From assembly GCF_028502605.1 (NCBI RefSeq), contig NC_079232.1, positions 5,270,001-5,334,000 on the forward strand: a stretch of DNA of 64,000 bases, read 5' to 3'. The position numbers and the translations under genes are program-made. Below, one piece after another: positions 45,785 to 56,348 of the stretch. This DNA is from Trichoderma breve (taxonomy: Eukaryota > Ascomycota > Sordariomycetes > Hypocreales > Hypocreaceae). The notes beneath the pieces were generated by a model that searched no databases, was not told the origin of the DNA, and saw only the letters and a list, made by a program, of their open reading frames with translations. The first letter of the stretch is position 1; each line of letters begins with the position of its first letter.

Positions 45785-47954
45785 CTAAGACGCCATGTAA
45801 GTGCTGGCATCAACACCCTCCTTGGGGAACTCGCTGTAAGATCAGAAGTTAGCACATTGATCTTCATACCGCCGTGTTTGGAGGGCTGCTTACGGAAGGG
45901 CGACTTCGAATCGCTTCTCAATCTCCTTGAGAACCTCCTGGTCCTGCTCGGAGCTCACAAAGGAGATGGCAAGACCCTTGGTACCGAAACGACCGGCACG
46001 ACCGACACGGTGGAGGTAGGAGCTGGCATCGTTGGACAGATCGTAGTTGATGGCCAAGTTGATTCGCTCAATATCGATACCACGTCCGAAGACATCAGTC
46101 GCGACACAGATGCGCTTCTTGAACTCCTTGAACTCCTTGTAGCGGCGGATACTGTGGTCAAATAATTAGCAACTTTTTCTCGCTCAGAGCCCATTAAAGA
46201 TATTGCAATCAACTTACCGCTCCTCCTGGCTGACTCCAGAGTGCACGGCAATGGAGGGGAAGTTGCACTCTCGAAGGAGCTTGTCCAGCTCGGTAGCACG
46301 GACGGTGCTCTTGACGAAAATGATGACCTGGTTGAACTGGAGATCATCAAGAAGCTCATTCAGCTTTCGGTTCTTCTCGCGCTCCTCCAGCTTGATGTAG
46401 TACTGCTGCAGGCCGTGCAGAGTGAGCTTGGTGTCTTCATCGACATAGTGCTCTGTGGGGTTTTGCATGAACTTGCGGCAGATGGGCTTGATGGCCTCGG
46501 AGAGGGTAGCCGAGAACATCATAACCTGCTTCTGCTGAGGAGTGGCGCGGAACACATCCTGCACGTCGGTGCGCATGTCTTTTTTGGTGTTAGAAAAAAG
46601 AAAGGCGTCATCTCAAAGATTGGTAGAATAGAACGCCGCACTCACCGGGTTGATCGAGCATCTTGTCGCACTCGTCAAGGACGAAGATACGCACGCTTCC
46701 AAGGCGGAGGGCCTTGTCACGGACGAGAGCCTTAAGACGACCAGGGGTGCCGACAATGATGTGAGGGCAAGTGTCCTTGCTCTTGAGAGTCTCGACGTCG
46801 TTCTTGATGGGAGTACCGCCGTAGAAGACACCGGTCTTGATGTCGGGCATATACTTGCTGAATCGGTTGTACTCGTCTCGGATCTGGTAAGCCAGCTCAC
46901 GAGTGTGGCACATGACGACAACCGAGACCTCGCCGTTGACAGGCTCGACTTGCTGAAGCGTGGCCAGGACAAAGACGGCAGTCTTTCCCAGACCAGACTT
47001 GGCCTGGCAGATGATGTCTCCTCCGAGAAGAGCTTGAGGGATACATGTTTGTTGGACTGTCGATCGCGAGGATGTTAGACTTTAAATGTAATCAAGTAGC
47101 AACGAACGATGGGTAATGTGCGTCAAAAGGTCCGTCCATCGTCGCAGCATGAACATGATTTTTTCCAAGTGTGTAAAAATTGCAACCTGAACTGGGATCG
47201 ACTTTCTCTCTCATGCCAACATGGCGAGAAAGGTTCTTGAAGCCATTATGATCCCAGTTGGTTATCATCCGCACGTGTCCAGGACACGCAATGACAAGAA
47301 ATCATTTTTTCTTCTCTCCCCCCTCGAACTTGGCTTGACTATCTCCAAAGCCTTTTTTAGCAGTCACTTTTCCCCGAGTGAATTCGAGGGACAAATGACA
47401 CCTGTCCATGCAGTTCATACCGGCAGACTCGAGGGTTCTTTGCGAGTTGCGGCATCTGCTTGTGATTGTGGATGGCACAAAACTTGAGCCTTTGGAGAGT
47501 CTTTGCCATGCCATTGCAGCCATCATGTATGCAACGATGATGGCCGTGGTAGTCGGCTATAGAGCCAACCATTATTTGGATCGATGTATGCTTCCTCTTT
47601 TCTTTTTTTTCTTCTCAAAACTCTTGTTTGTCTTGCTTGCGAGATGGACGGACGCTTGCTTTCAAGGAAAAAAGGGAAGCAATATATGATTGTGTAGATG
47701 ACTTAGGACGGTGTTAGAATTCAGGACTGACCCTCCGAAGGATGCTCGAAACCGCAGTCGCCGATAGCGCGCAGAAGCTCGGGCTTCAGCAAGAAGTCAC
47801 GGAATCCAGTAGAGTGGATGCCAACATAACTGCCCTTCTTGTCGACATTGTTACCGGAGGCGGCCTCTCCCTTCTTTCCGTTGGAGGCCGCGGCGGTCTC
47901 GTTGGCGCCAATCTCCTCATCGGAGTAGTCAATGAGATCTTCCTCGTGGGACAT
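45785..47954 (-). CDS. SUB2: DEAD-box RNA helicase Sub2/UAP56 (splicing and mRNA export)
   Basis: The exons are 47954-47732, 47056-46646, 46578-46218, 46151-45894 and 45833-45785, giving 433 residues (usual 434-446). All phases agree. The N-terminus [14 protein letters not shown] and [33 protein letters not shown] is the Sub2 Q-motif region. Walker A AKSGLGKT is at 93-100, DECD at 202-205 (the DEXD form typical of Sub2) and SAT at 234-236. Later motifs are [14 protein letters not shown] and [10 protein letters not shown], and the end is [10 protein letters not shown]. The protein loads TREX factors onto mRNA and acts in spliceosome assembly. Intron 1 is 675 bp, far longer than the others (60-67 bp). 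It lies within a conserved motif region (HPSE|VQQTC), so its size is certain. Divergent to RPR2. Confidence 0.97.
47057..47731 (-). other. SUB2: Unusually long first intron of SUB2
   Basis: 675 bp with GTCAGT donor and GACAG acceptor, phase 1. All other introns read in this window are 57-337 bp. No conserved exon or RNA motif that I can name was found inside. Confidence 0.85.
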
Positions 47955-48575
47955 TTTGGAATTGGTTGATGGAAAGCGTTTGTGTGAAAATTCGGAAAAA
48001 AGCCTTGTTGAGTTGCGAGAAGCGCTAACGAGTTGGGCGCGTCTGAAGGGAGAAGAAAGAAGAGACAAAGATGAGTAGGATGAAGAAAAATCCCAAACGA
48101 CCGGGCAGATGAGATGCCGGGACAGAGAACAGATAGAGACGATGGAAATTGGGTTGCAATGCCACGTATCGAAGACGATGTTCCGATGTTGGTGGATGTG
48201 AACGAGGGAAGCTGAGGCTGTCCAAGAGGGCGGAGGAAGGGGAGAAGAGAAAGGTGAGGCGCGACTGAGTAAGCCGTGGCCCGTGCACGCAAAACAGGCG
48301 CCGTCACGTGCCAGAAGCAAGGCAAAAATTGGTTTCCATATCAGGTAAGCTAAACCATGTGCGAAGTAAACTATGCACGCAGAGACACGCACTGTATCGC
48401 TTGGATCTCTATATTCTTGCTTTTTGCTTTATGCGACGGCTTACTTGTTGCGTTTCTCTGCAATATTTCTACCAAACTATACCGCCGTGAACCGAAACAT
48501 TGGCAATCTACTCATTGCCACACATTTGATTTTTAAACATACTGCCCACAAGGGAGACAAAAGATCGAATAAAAA
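47955..48575. promoter_or_regulatory. Divergent promoter region SUB2 / RPR2
   Basis: About 620 bp between two RNA-processing genes with divergent starts. The SUB2 side is purine-rich on the plus strand, as expected for its 5' leader. Confidence 0.45.
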
Positions 48576-49172
48576 ATGGCCAAGGCAAAGGGCAATCCTG
48601 GCATTCAAAATAGGCACATTTATACCAGGGCTTCATATCTTTACCAAGCAGCCAGCTATCTTGCAAACTGCGCTCAACAAACCAAGCAGCAGGCCACGCC
48701 ACAGAAGACCCAGCATAATGACAAGCAGTCATCTACCTCGAGACTAGACGCACCGTCGGACGCAGGAAATGGCCCAGACCCCGAGTTTGCTCATGGCAAC
48801 CAAGAGCGCAAGGTCTTGATGAATTTATCTCACCAAGTCGTGTCGGACATGAGATCAGTGTCTCTGAAAGCCCAGATCCGACAGAGCCGTCCCATCAAGC
48901 AAACCATCTGCAAGTATTGCGACGCTATCCTGATTGAAGGCAAGACATGCCACTCTGCGGTGGAGAATCTCAGCAAGGGCGGAAGAAAGCCTTGGGCCGA
49001 TGTTCTCGTCACTCGGTGTGGCACGTGTGGAAATGTGAAGCGGTATCCCGTCAGCGCCCCGAGGCAGCATAGAAAGCCGCTTAGGACTCTCGAGACTCCG
49101 AAGATGGAGAAGGGCAGCACTCCGTCCGCGCCAGTGCACGAGCAACCTGTGTGTGATGAGTCTGCAGGATGA
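48576..49172 (+). CDS. RPR2: RNase P / RNase MRP protein subunit Rpr2/Rpp21/Snm1 family
   Basis: A single-exon frame of 198 residues. The start MAKAKGNPGIQNRHIYTRASYLYQAA is the Rpr2/Rpp21 helical N-terminus. Residues 88-98 continue NLSHQVVSDMRSV. The zinc ribbon is formed by ICKYCDAIL (C-x2-C, about residue 110) and TRCGTCGNVKRYP (C-x2-C, about residue 147). A basic, Pro-rich tail ends the protein. It is a subunit that helps tRNA 5' end maturation in the nucleus. A separate Snm1 paralogue cannot be excluded from sequence alone, but the fit to Rpp21 is better. Confidence 0.9.
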   Translation: MAKAKGNPGIQNRHIYTRASYLYQAASYLANCAQQTKQQATPQKTQHNDKQSSTSRLDAPSDAGNGPDPEFAHGNQERKVLMNLSHQVVSDMRSVSLKAQIRQSRPIKQTICKYCDAILIEGKTCHSAVENLSKGGRKPWADVLVTRCGTCGNVKRYPVSAPRQHRKPLRTLETPKMEKGSTPSAPVHEQPVCDESAG

Positions 49173-49652
49173 TGGGGTGGGTACATGCACGAAATATTGT
49201 TCGCGATTATGAAGCTCCCCGGATGCAAGCCGAAATGAATGTCTCATAGAGACTTGAACTGGCGCTTAATTGCCAGGGACACGGAACCAATGTGAGCGAT
49301 GCACTGGTATCGGCGCAACACAGCGGAGTCAACGAGAGTAGAAACCAAGATGGACGATCCATTGAATCTTATGATCTAGAGCTTATCCTCGCGATCAAAG
49401 GGGTATAACTCTGAAAGCTCAAGAACGTTACTCTCGACGTGCTGAAGATTAGGTTGGCGTCTGGCTGCGGGATCTTCCTCTTGTCGTATGCCATATCCTG
49501 TGAACATGACGGAACCGCGTCCTCAATGACTCACCGGTCGACTCAAGCAAATATACAAAGTTACGCCGGCGATCATACAGGCAAGCTGAGCAGAGGACAT
49601 TATTTTATTGAAAGGGATTATGGGTACATGGGATGCCCTGGATTTTCGTTCA

Positions 49653-50171
49653 TTATCTCCGGGCGGTATATCGCAAACCATTGGGGGCCTTTTCTTTGTC
49701 ATACCAAACGGCCATACTTTGGAGAGTTGCAATTTGTACTTCCTTTTTTATTGTCGTAAGGGATTCATTGGAATCCTTCCAGGTTTGCAAGTTCTCATAC
49801 CGCTGGTGAAATTTTTGGCTATATCTTTTTTTCGACAAAGTATTAAGAGAATTCCATCTCGTTGGCCAATTATAATAAGTTGCAAACCGATCGTGCATTT
49901 CACCTAGATTATCAATAGTGTAGAAAGCAATTGGTTTCTCCAAGAAGTCAGTAACTTCTTTGGTACTCAAAAAAGCACACAGCTTCTTTAGTCGAGTTCG
50001 CAGAGTGTTTTGGCGTCGGACTAAGCCGCCCCTTATCAAAGGAGCAATAGCAGCTGGTTCACGATTGCGGCGAGCTTGATGAATTGCTTTTAGATGCGGA
50101 GATGATCTCCCCCTTCTGGCTTCGAGATTCTTGAATCCAGTTTTACGCTGAGCCTCGACAGTCGGATTCAC
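49653..50171 (-). pseudogene. Fragment of an unknown fungal multi-copy protein
   Basis: A 172-residue open frame with real protein character: FKNLEARRGRSSPHLKAIHQ, ARRNREPAAIAPLIRGGLV, LCAFLSTKEVTDFLEKPIAF and HDRFATYYNWPTRWNSLNTL. I do not know the function. Similar peptide strings come to mind from other fungal genomes, without a named domain. The frame has no obvious start of its own. Sequence upstream on the minus strand (SNNHENPVNWLESVNSAAKE) appears to belong to the same ancestor but is in another frame, so this is a broken copy. Confidence 0.4.
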
Positions 50172-51290
50172 TTGTGCTTCTTGGATTTTGGTTCTCTTTT
50201 GCTGCAGAGTTAACTGATTCCAGCCAGTTGACCGGATTCTCGTGGTTATTGCTAGTCGTGAAAATAAATTCGCAGAAAGGATTTTGACATTCGCAAGAGT
50301 TGCAGCAGAATTCTAAATAATACGAAAAGAAATCGGCTTGAATGGTTAGAGAAAAACACAATCTGCTGAAGGATATTTTGCTCATAAACTGCATAGAAGA
50401 ACGGCTTGCCCTTATATATTGTCGTGCTTATTAGATTAAGCGGGATCTTTTTGAGCTTAATGGATTTATCCTCTTGTAATATCTTAGTGAAACTAAGAAA
50501 CGAGGCTTTGACCACGAGGAGTACGATTGGTGCCGATCGTAAAACGAGGTAGCTGAAGTTGACTGATAATTTCTCGACCTTCACCCACTTTTCTTTTCCA
50601 AACTCCAACTCCTAGTTTGGAGACTTAGAGGACTGGCGGATCGGGATTGTATCTGAGACAGGAACCTGTGGAACAGTTCCAATTTTCTGCACTTGATATC
50701 CAAGGCTTTTGTTAGTTGGGTCGAGTACATGCCGGAATTCAAGGCCCCCTGACGTCTATCGTTTACGGGGTAATGCCGCAGCGTATGTAGAATTGCGCCG
50801 AATGGCCCGGAGGGCTTTCCCAAGGTTGAGATGTTAAAGTTGCTTTCGCCCCCAAGAATATTGGCAAGACTTGTAATATATATCTGTAGTCAAAGATACT
50901 AGAGAAATATATGAATAGTAGAGGATACTAGAGAAACATAGCTATAGTAAAGGAGATTAGAGAAACATAGCTATAGTAGAGGATACTAGAGAAACATAGC
51001 ATGGTAGTAGAAGTAGTTATAGTAGTAGATATATTCACAACTGGCAATAACAATAAAAATTAGATCAACAGGCTAGATAAACTTAACCTTACACCAAAAG
51101 AGAGAAAAGATCTAATTAGCGCAAGTGAGTCCTACCGTCGAGGCACAACTCGCAAAACTGGATTTATAAATCTTAACGCTAGATCTTAACGCTAGAAGGG
51201 GGAGACCATCTCCGCATCTGAAAGCGATTCATGAAGCTCGCCGCAATCGCGAACCAGAAGCTATAGCTGCCTGAATAAAGGGAAGGCCTA
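50015..51290. repeat. Inverted duplication of a gene fragment
   Basis: The DNA at about 50015-50180 (read on the minus strand) is repeated on the plus strand at about 51118-51290, about 80% identical by eye. Shared words include ACTGGATT, AGAAGGGGGAGA, CATCTCCGCATCT and AGCTCGCCGCAATCG. The plus copy has an extra duplicated word (CTTAACGCTAGA twice, 51172-51195) and in-frame stops. The arms enclose the minisatellite at 50881-51025. Confidence 0.7.
50881..51025. repeat. Minisatellite related to the one at 24.1 kb
   Basis: About four imperfect copies of a 28-30 bp unit with the core ATAGTAGAGGATACTAGAGA followed by AACATAGCT. The core differs from the 24.1-kb unit (TAGTAGCAGATACTA) by only a few bases, so the two arrays share an origin. 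Confidence 0.8.
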
Positions 51291-51523
51291 TTCAGGACAC
51301 ATTCGTTCATAAAATAAACCCGAATACTGGACATATATGGTCATGATAAAAGGCACTGAAAAACACATAGTATTTGTCGCTCAATCTATAGCCCAGAGAA
51401 ATCTGAATCCCAAGCAAGAAAATAAAACTCGACACATTCATTCATAAAATCATCCCGTATCCCGCAAACCCTCCATCCATTCCATACCAACTCAAAGAAA
51501 ATAGTTCCGTATACGCACAACCA

Positions 51524-52006
51524 TCACTTCCCAACTTCCTTGACACTCTCCTCCCCAAGCACCTTACTCGCAGCCATGAATCTGCCCCAGTCCCATCCCG
51601 TCAGCAACTCATTCACACGATGCCGCATCACCCGCCGGCCGGCGAGAAAATCCAGCCCAACTCAAGAGACTTACAGGCCGCCGTGCCAGCTTCCCAGCCC
51701 TCTCATGGCTTCAGCCTGCACGCTCGTCATTCTCAACAAGTTTTCGGTGTCTGCTAGGTTGGCTGATAATTGCTCCAGCTGGGAGTGAAGATGTGTCTAA
51801 CCCCCAGTTAGTACATTTCTTCATGGGTGAACACTCAATGCTAATTTTGACACTGAAAAAAAAAATAATAATGAATGAAGTAAGTGTAAGAAAGAAGGCA
51901 GCTGAGCCTCACTCACCAACTGTCTCGACTTCATCGTGCTCCTACTCGTCATCATGATGCTCTGTCTACTAAAACCCTGCGATCCACCCACGTTTCGGGA
52001 CGCCAT
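51524..52006 (-). CDS. HSK3: DASH/DAM1 kinetochore complex subunit Hsk3
   Basis: A three-exon microgene: 52006-51917, 51796-51675 and 51581-51524, giving 89 residues. Introns are 120 bp (GTGAGT...GTTAG) and 93 bp (GTAAGT...GGCAG), with phases 0 and 2 checked. The centre reads RQLTHLHSQLEQLSANLADT, then ENLLRMTSVQAEAMRGLGSWH, then FMAASKVLGEE. This is the conserved Hsk3 coiled-coil pattern. The N-terminus is Ser/Met/Arg-rich. The DASH complex forms rings on microtubules and couples kinetochores to them. The gene is easily missed because no single frame exceeds about 60 residues. Confidence 0.9.
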
Positions 52007-53503
52007 TGCTCGTTTGACTTGGCAATCAATGAGAGCCCTGAAGAAAGAAAAACGAGAACAAAAAAAAAAAAAAATTCGATGAAAAAATGAGAGAGAAAAA
52101 AAAGAGCTTTGTTGCTTAGAAGTTGTGTAACGCGTAGGTGGAACAATGGACTGTTGCGAGTTGTTGATGCCAATTGCGCCCCTCTACGCCAACTCACGTG
52201 ATAGATAGCTGAAGCTCTACGACTCCTCCATCACCACATAAATGGCACACATTCACTGTATTGCTATTCACTTCACGGATCACAAAAGAGGAGAGGGGAA
52301 AATAGATTTAATCGTCAGAATCGACATGCCATATTATATTTGGACTACCTTGAGAACAATGCCGCCCGTATTTTTTCCCCGTCTTCCCGTCATTAACGCT
52401 ATTTGCCCTGCCATTCTATATCTTTATTGTGTGTTCAACTATCAATTATTCAAGCATTCTGCCGCCACTTCAGCATGCCGTTTCTTTTTCTGCCGCTTCT
52501 GCATCGTAATTGGGCCCAGCAATCGTAGCTGCTGAATGGTCGTTGCCGTGGCATGACACGGCCATCGCCGCGCCAATCCTCTTGCGATGTCTACTCATCA
52601 CAAGCAAGCTCTTTCCAGACAGACGGTGACCAATTGTGGCCCCAACAAAGATTAAGAAAAATAGTGGCGGGTTGCCGAATTAAAAATGGAACAAAGAAAA
52701 GGAGAGAAAAAAAATAGAATATGAAGAAAGAGGACATAAAAACAGAAAAGAGAAAAAGAAAATCCACACCCAAAGAATCTAATATGCTGTGTGATTCGCA
52801 TCGGAAAAACAAAATAAAGAAATAATGCCGTTGTAGCTCAACCCCCTTCTCTGCGAGGCTTTTTCCAAAACTCAGGCAAGGGCTGATTAAAAAAGGTATA
52901 AATTCCAGGGTCATCAAAGATGCGCCTGGACTGTCCGTGTTCTTTCATCTCTTTTTCTTTTGGGATGGCTCAAAGTCGATATACGAGCCAATCCGCTGAA
53001 GACATGAACAATGCCACGTTTATCCGGTATGATGAAGGGTTGTTTCGGGTTTCGTTCCACATGTATATACGAGATTTGACAGTCCACTCCAAGTACAAAA
53101 AGCGCCAATATCGAACAATAGTCCAAAGTCATCCAAGCCGTTGATTTGTGGTAGTCCCACTACGATGATGAAATGTCGCTGCATGAGATGACAGGGTTGC
53201 CTCTCACAGGGGGAAAATCGTGTGCCGGGCAATCCGTCAATAATTGCTCCTTTCAAACTCTGAGTTGGTTGGTGAATGCTTGCAACAGAACAGATATCGT
53301 CCAGAGGGGTAGACTAGCGTTTCTTCATCGACGTCGTACGTGAGGAGGGTGCCGGAGAGGAAGGGAGAATGATCGAGAAAAAGAAAGGAGTGAAAGGATG
53401 AGTTAACATGACGTGTACGGATTCATGTAACCATTTGGTGAGGATGTCGGAAGGAGCACGGCACGGCGATATGCGTTTGCCAAGCGTCGACTGAAAAAGG
53501 ATT
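52007..53503. other. 1.5-kb region upstream of HSK3 and downstream of the reductase-like gene
   Basis: No gene is supported. An A-rich run on the plus strand (about 52060-52105) lies in what should be the HSK3 leader. A purine-rich segment at about 52680-52770 is probably part of 3' flanking DNA. Confidence 0.4.
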
Positions 53504-56348
53504 TCACTGTCCTTGGTACTGCTGCTGTTGGAGACTACCTTGGCTGCTGTATGCCGATCGTTCTGAGCCGAATTCACCACTGTCCGCGCTAGCACTCGCA
53601 CTGCCAGTCAGACTACGACCATTTCTAGACTTGGGGGGATTGAGAGAGCTCACCCCGACCTGTTGTTCAACTTGCTGAGGCGCGACCACGGTGCCTTGAC
53701 CCGGTGGGTAACGGGGAACGGGCTGTCTCATGCCGTTAGGTGGTGAAGGTTGGCCGTTGGTAGGGCCGAATCCATTTGGTGGCGATGGTCTGCCATTTCC
53801 ACCTCGCATCGAAGGGCTGTACTGATTTCCCGGCGAATGGCTAGTTCGTCGAGGGTAACCACTGGTCATAGTCATAGTTTGACCGCCGGCCCCTCCAGGG
53901 CCAAATTGCATCTCGTCTAACCGAGAGGCAGTCAAAGAGTTGGCACGAGAACCTGCGCTCATTGCGCCGCGGTCCACCGCTCCGTATCGGTTCGATGTGA
54001 AGCTTAGTAGCGGGTCATCGAGGATGTTGTCATTCACCGTGGGCATTTGGCTTATTTGGCTCATTTGGCTGGAACGATTGCGACCAAAGGGTCGGAACCT
54101 GCTACTCTTGGACGGCGGTGCGTCTCCTTCGGGGTTTCGTCGCATCTGGGTTTGAGATGGCCCGGGCACCTTGCGGTTTTTCCTTGAGGTAACACTCATC
54201 ATGTCGAAGTTGTCTGGATCTATCATGGGGACGGGGGCGGCCATGGATGGGTCGAAGTAATCGTCATCTTCATCGTCGTCGTCAAATCCTCCCCTGGATG
54301 GCGGCGGTCCTCGGCGGGAGGGAGGCGCAGATGCTTGAGGAGGAGGAGGACCACGCCTCATTCGCATCTCCTGCTCTCTCAAAGCCAGTTCGCGTTGGCG
54401 CAGCTGTAGCTCTCGCTCTCTGAGCGCGAGATCCGAGTTGTCGGTCCCAAAAGACTGTTCCTGGCCTTCTGGGATGTCGTCGTACAGTACGAGGTGAGAA
54501 AATTCCTCCAAATCATTGCCTTCCATTGAACCACGTCGAGACGCGGCTCGAGAACCTCCGCCGTTCATCTGCGGTGGCCTTCCGTAGCCATTGGGGCCGC
54601 CATTTGCATTAGGCGGAGGCCTACGCATGCCTCCAGCGTTGCTAAAGTTGGACGATGTTCTAGGTCGTGGCTGGCGAGGTGGCATTCCGTTGCCATTGGG
54701 CATCATTGGGCGAAAGCCGGCCTGTGATGGGCCTCGAGGTGGATATGGGGATGGGTTATTTGGTGAGCTAGGTCCGTTGCCGACGGGTACCGCATCCTGC
54801 TTCGGCCGGTTGCGGTTGACAATGTTGAGATTGTGGAGGATGGCATAAAGAGTTTCAATCCGGGGTACAGAGACTTTGGCATCCCGAGCGAGTCTGATGG
54901 GTGAGCCGAGGTATGTCTCGACCTCCATTGGCCGCCGGGCGATGAAATCTTGCCACATGATGCTTTCGGGTTGGTTCGGTTTTGCCATATCATCCATGAT
55001 TGACTGCTTAAAATTGGGTGCGAATTTGCAGCCATTGGCCTCGGCAAGGCGCAGTAGTTCGTCAATGACCTCGGAGATCATGTCTTTTACCCCCATCTTC
55101 TCAAGGAGCGCTACATGATTAGATGTCTCGAATATTACACTGATGGGATGGAAAGCAATCGGTCTGCGCACGCGTTCTTCCGTTAGCCAACCATTAAAAA
55201 AGAGAGCCGGCTCCAAGAAGCTGGCACTTACCCAATAACTCTCTCATATTGCTGTTGTCGGATGTTGTTGGACACTTGACTGTTGACCTGACCAGAACTC
55301 AGCGTCATGGAAATGGCCTGGGCCATGTCCTCCTGGATAGACTGTGGGATATTGGCATTCCGGCTGGCAGGGCCGACCCAGACATCAGTTGATCCTTTGT
55401 GCTCAAACTCGCTCTGGCCAAGCTGCGTAAGCTCAGCCCCAGAGACGAGCGATAGGACGACATTGGTTGGGAAGCGTTCCTCAATTGCGGCCTCGATTCC
55501 GAGAGTGTGTGTGGTGTTGACAAGAATGCAAGTATGCTGAGGAGTAACAACGGATTCGATGACGGCGGCGAGATCGTAGACATCAGGAAGAGCCTTTACG
55601 CAAAGGATGACGTAATCGAAGGGGCCGTCTCGGTTGCCCGCAGCATCTTCTGGATTTCGAACAACTGTGAAAACGGGGAAAGGAGATGTGAGCGAGATTC
55701 CTTCTATGTGATAAGTGACGGGATCCATTGTTTCCTCTTACCATGCCGCGGCTTAAAGCGCTCATTCCCGAATGTGGATGACCTGCGATTCGAACATTAG
55801 GATACAATAACCAGATAACGAAGGGGTGTCTGTTGCCGACGACGACGACGTACTTGAACGATATGCCATACTGGGCAACGTGCTCAAACCCCGATTTCCA
55901 TACCAGCGTGACGTCGCAGGCGTTGGTGGCCTGGAGCCTCCATGATAAGAAGGCCGAGACGGGATTGCCGCCAACTGAGCATATACGCATTAGCTGATCA
56001 CTCATAACGACTGGTGAGATACAGAGTGCTGCATCCAACAGCCACTCTGTCTGTTGATGATGACTCGGGTTGAGGCGCTTTGGGCAAACCAAACAACAAG
56101 AACCAAGAAAAAAAAAAGAGGGACAAAAAGTTGGAATCAATGGAAGGAATTGTTTTGGCCAAGCGAGGCTTAGGAAGAAAAAGAATAACTTGGAGAAAGG
56201 ACACTAGGAATTGGGACGGGCGAAGTGCCAGGGTGGGTATATGGGCATATTGGGTACTGGGCGACGGAGGGGGGCGTGCTGTAAACAACAGGATGGGGTG
56301 GGATGACAAACCTGATAGAATCTTGAGACGGGGCGTCTTGGGTGCCAT
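53504..56348 (-). CDS. Ketopantoate reductase-like (ApbA/PanE fold) protein with long disordered C-terminal extension
   Basis: The exons are 56348-56312, 55974-55854, 55782-55742, 55664-55232 and 55163-53504, giving 763 residues. Introns are 337, 71, 77 and 68 bp, and every phase closes. Residues 8-30 form the first Rossmann strand and loop (LKILSVGGNPVSAFLSWRL). This deviates from the usual GxGxxG as GGNPVS. Then come DVTLVWKSGFEHVAQYGI, PFDYVILCVKALPDV, the family-typical TCILVNTTHTLGIE stretch, and a helical C-terminal PanE domain (VIGPIAFHPI ... SIMWQDFIARRPMEVETYLGSPIRLA ... LYAILHNLNI). The catalytic fold thus ends near residue 330. The remaining 430 residues are Pro/Gly/Asn/Ser-rich with a short charged coil (RERELQLRQRELALREQE). 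This architecture suggests a role beyond pantothenate synthesis. Cofactor use is uncertain given the altered glycine loop. Confidence 0.85.

Larger units (their letters stand above)
49173..51523. other. AT-rich degenerate patch with gene scraps and repeats
   Basis: About 2.3 kb, AT-rich from about 49.5 kb on. It contains the protein-like frame at 49653-50171 and an inverted partial copy of it at about 51118-51290, both listed separately. It also has frames at 50252-50608 that read partly like protein, and a minisatellite. Frequent stops and the AT bias fit ageing by repeat-induced point mutation, but I could not compute RIP indices. Confidence 0.55.

Noticed and set aside
49243..49275. Possible tRNA T-arm word (reverse complement AGTTCAAGTCT)
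   Set aside because: No A box, no anticodon stem and no acceptor stem at suitable distance.
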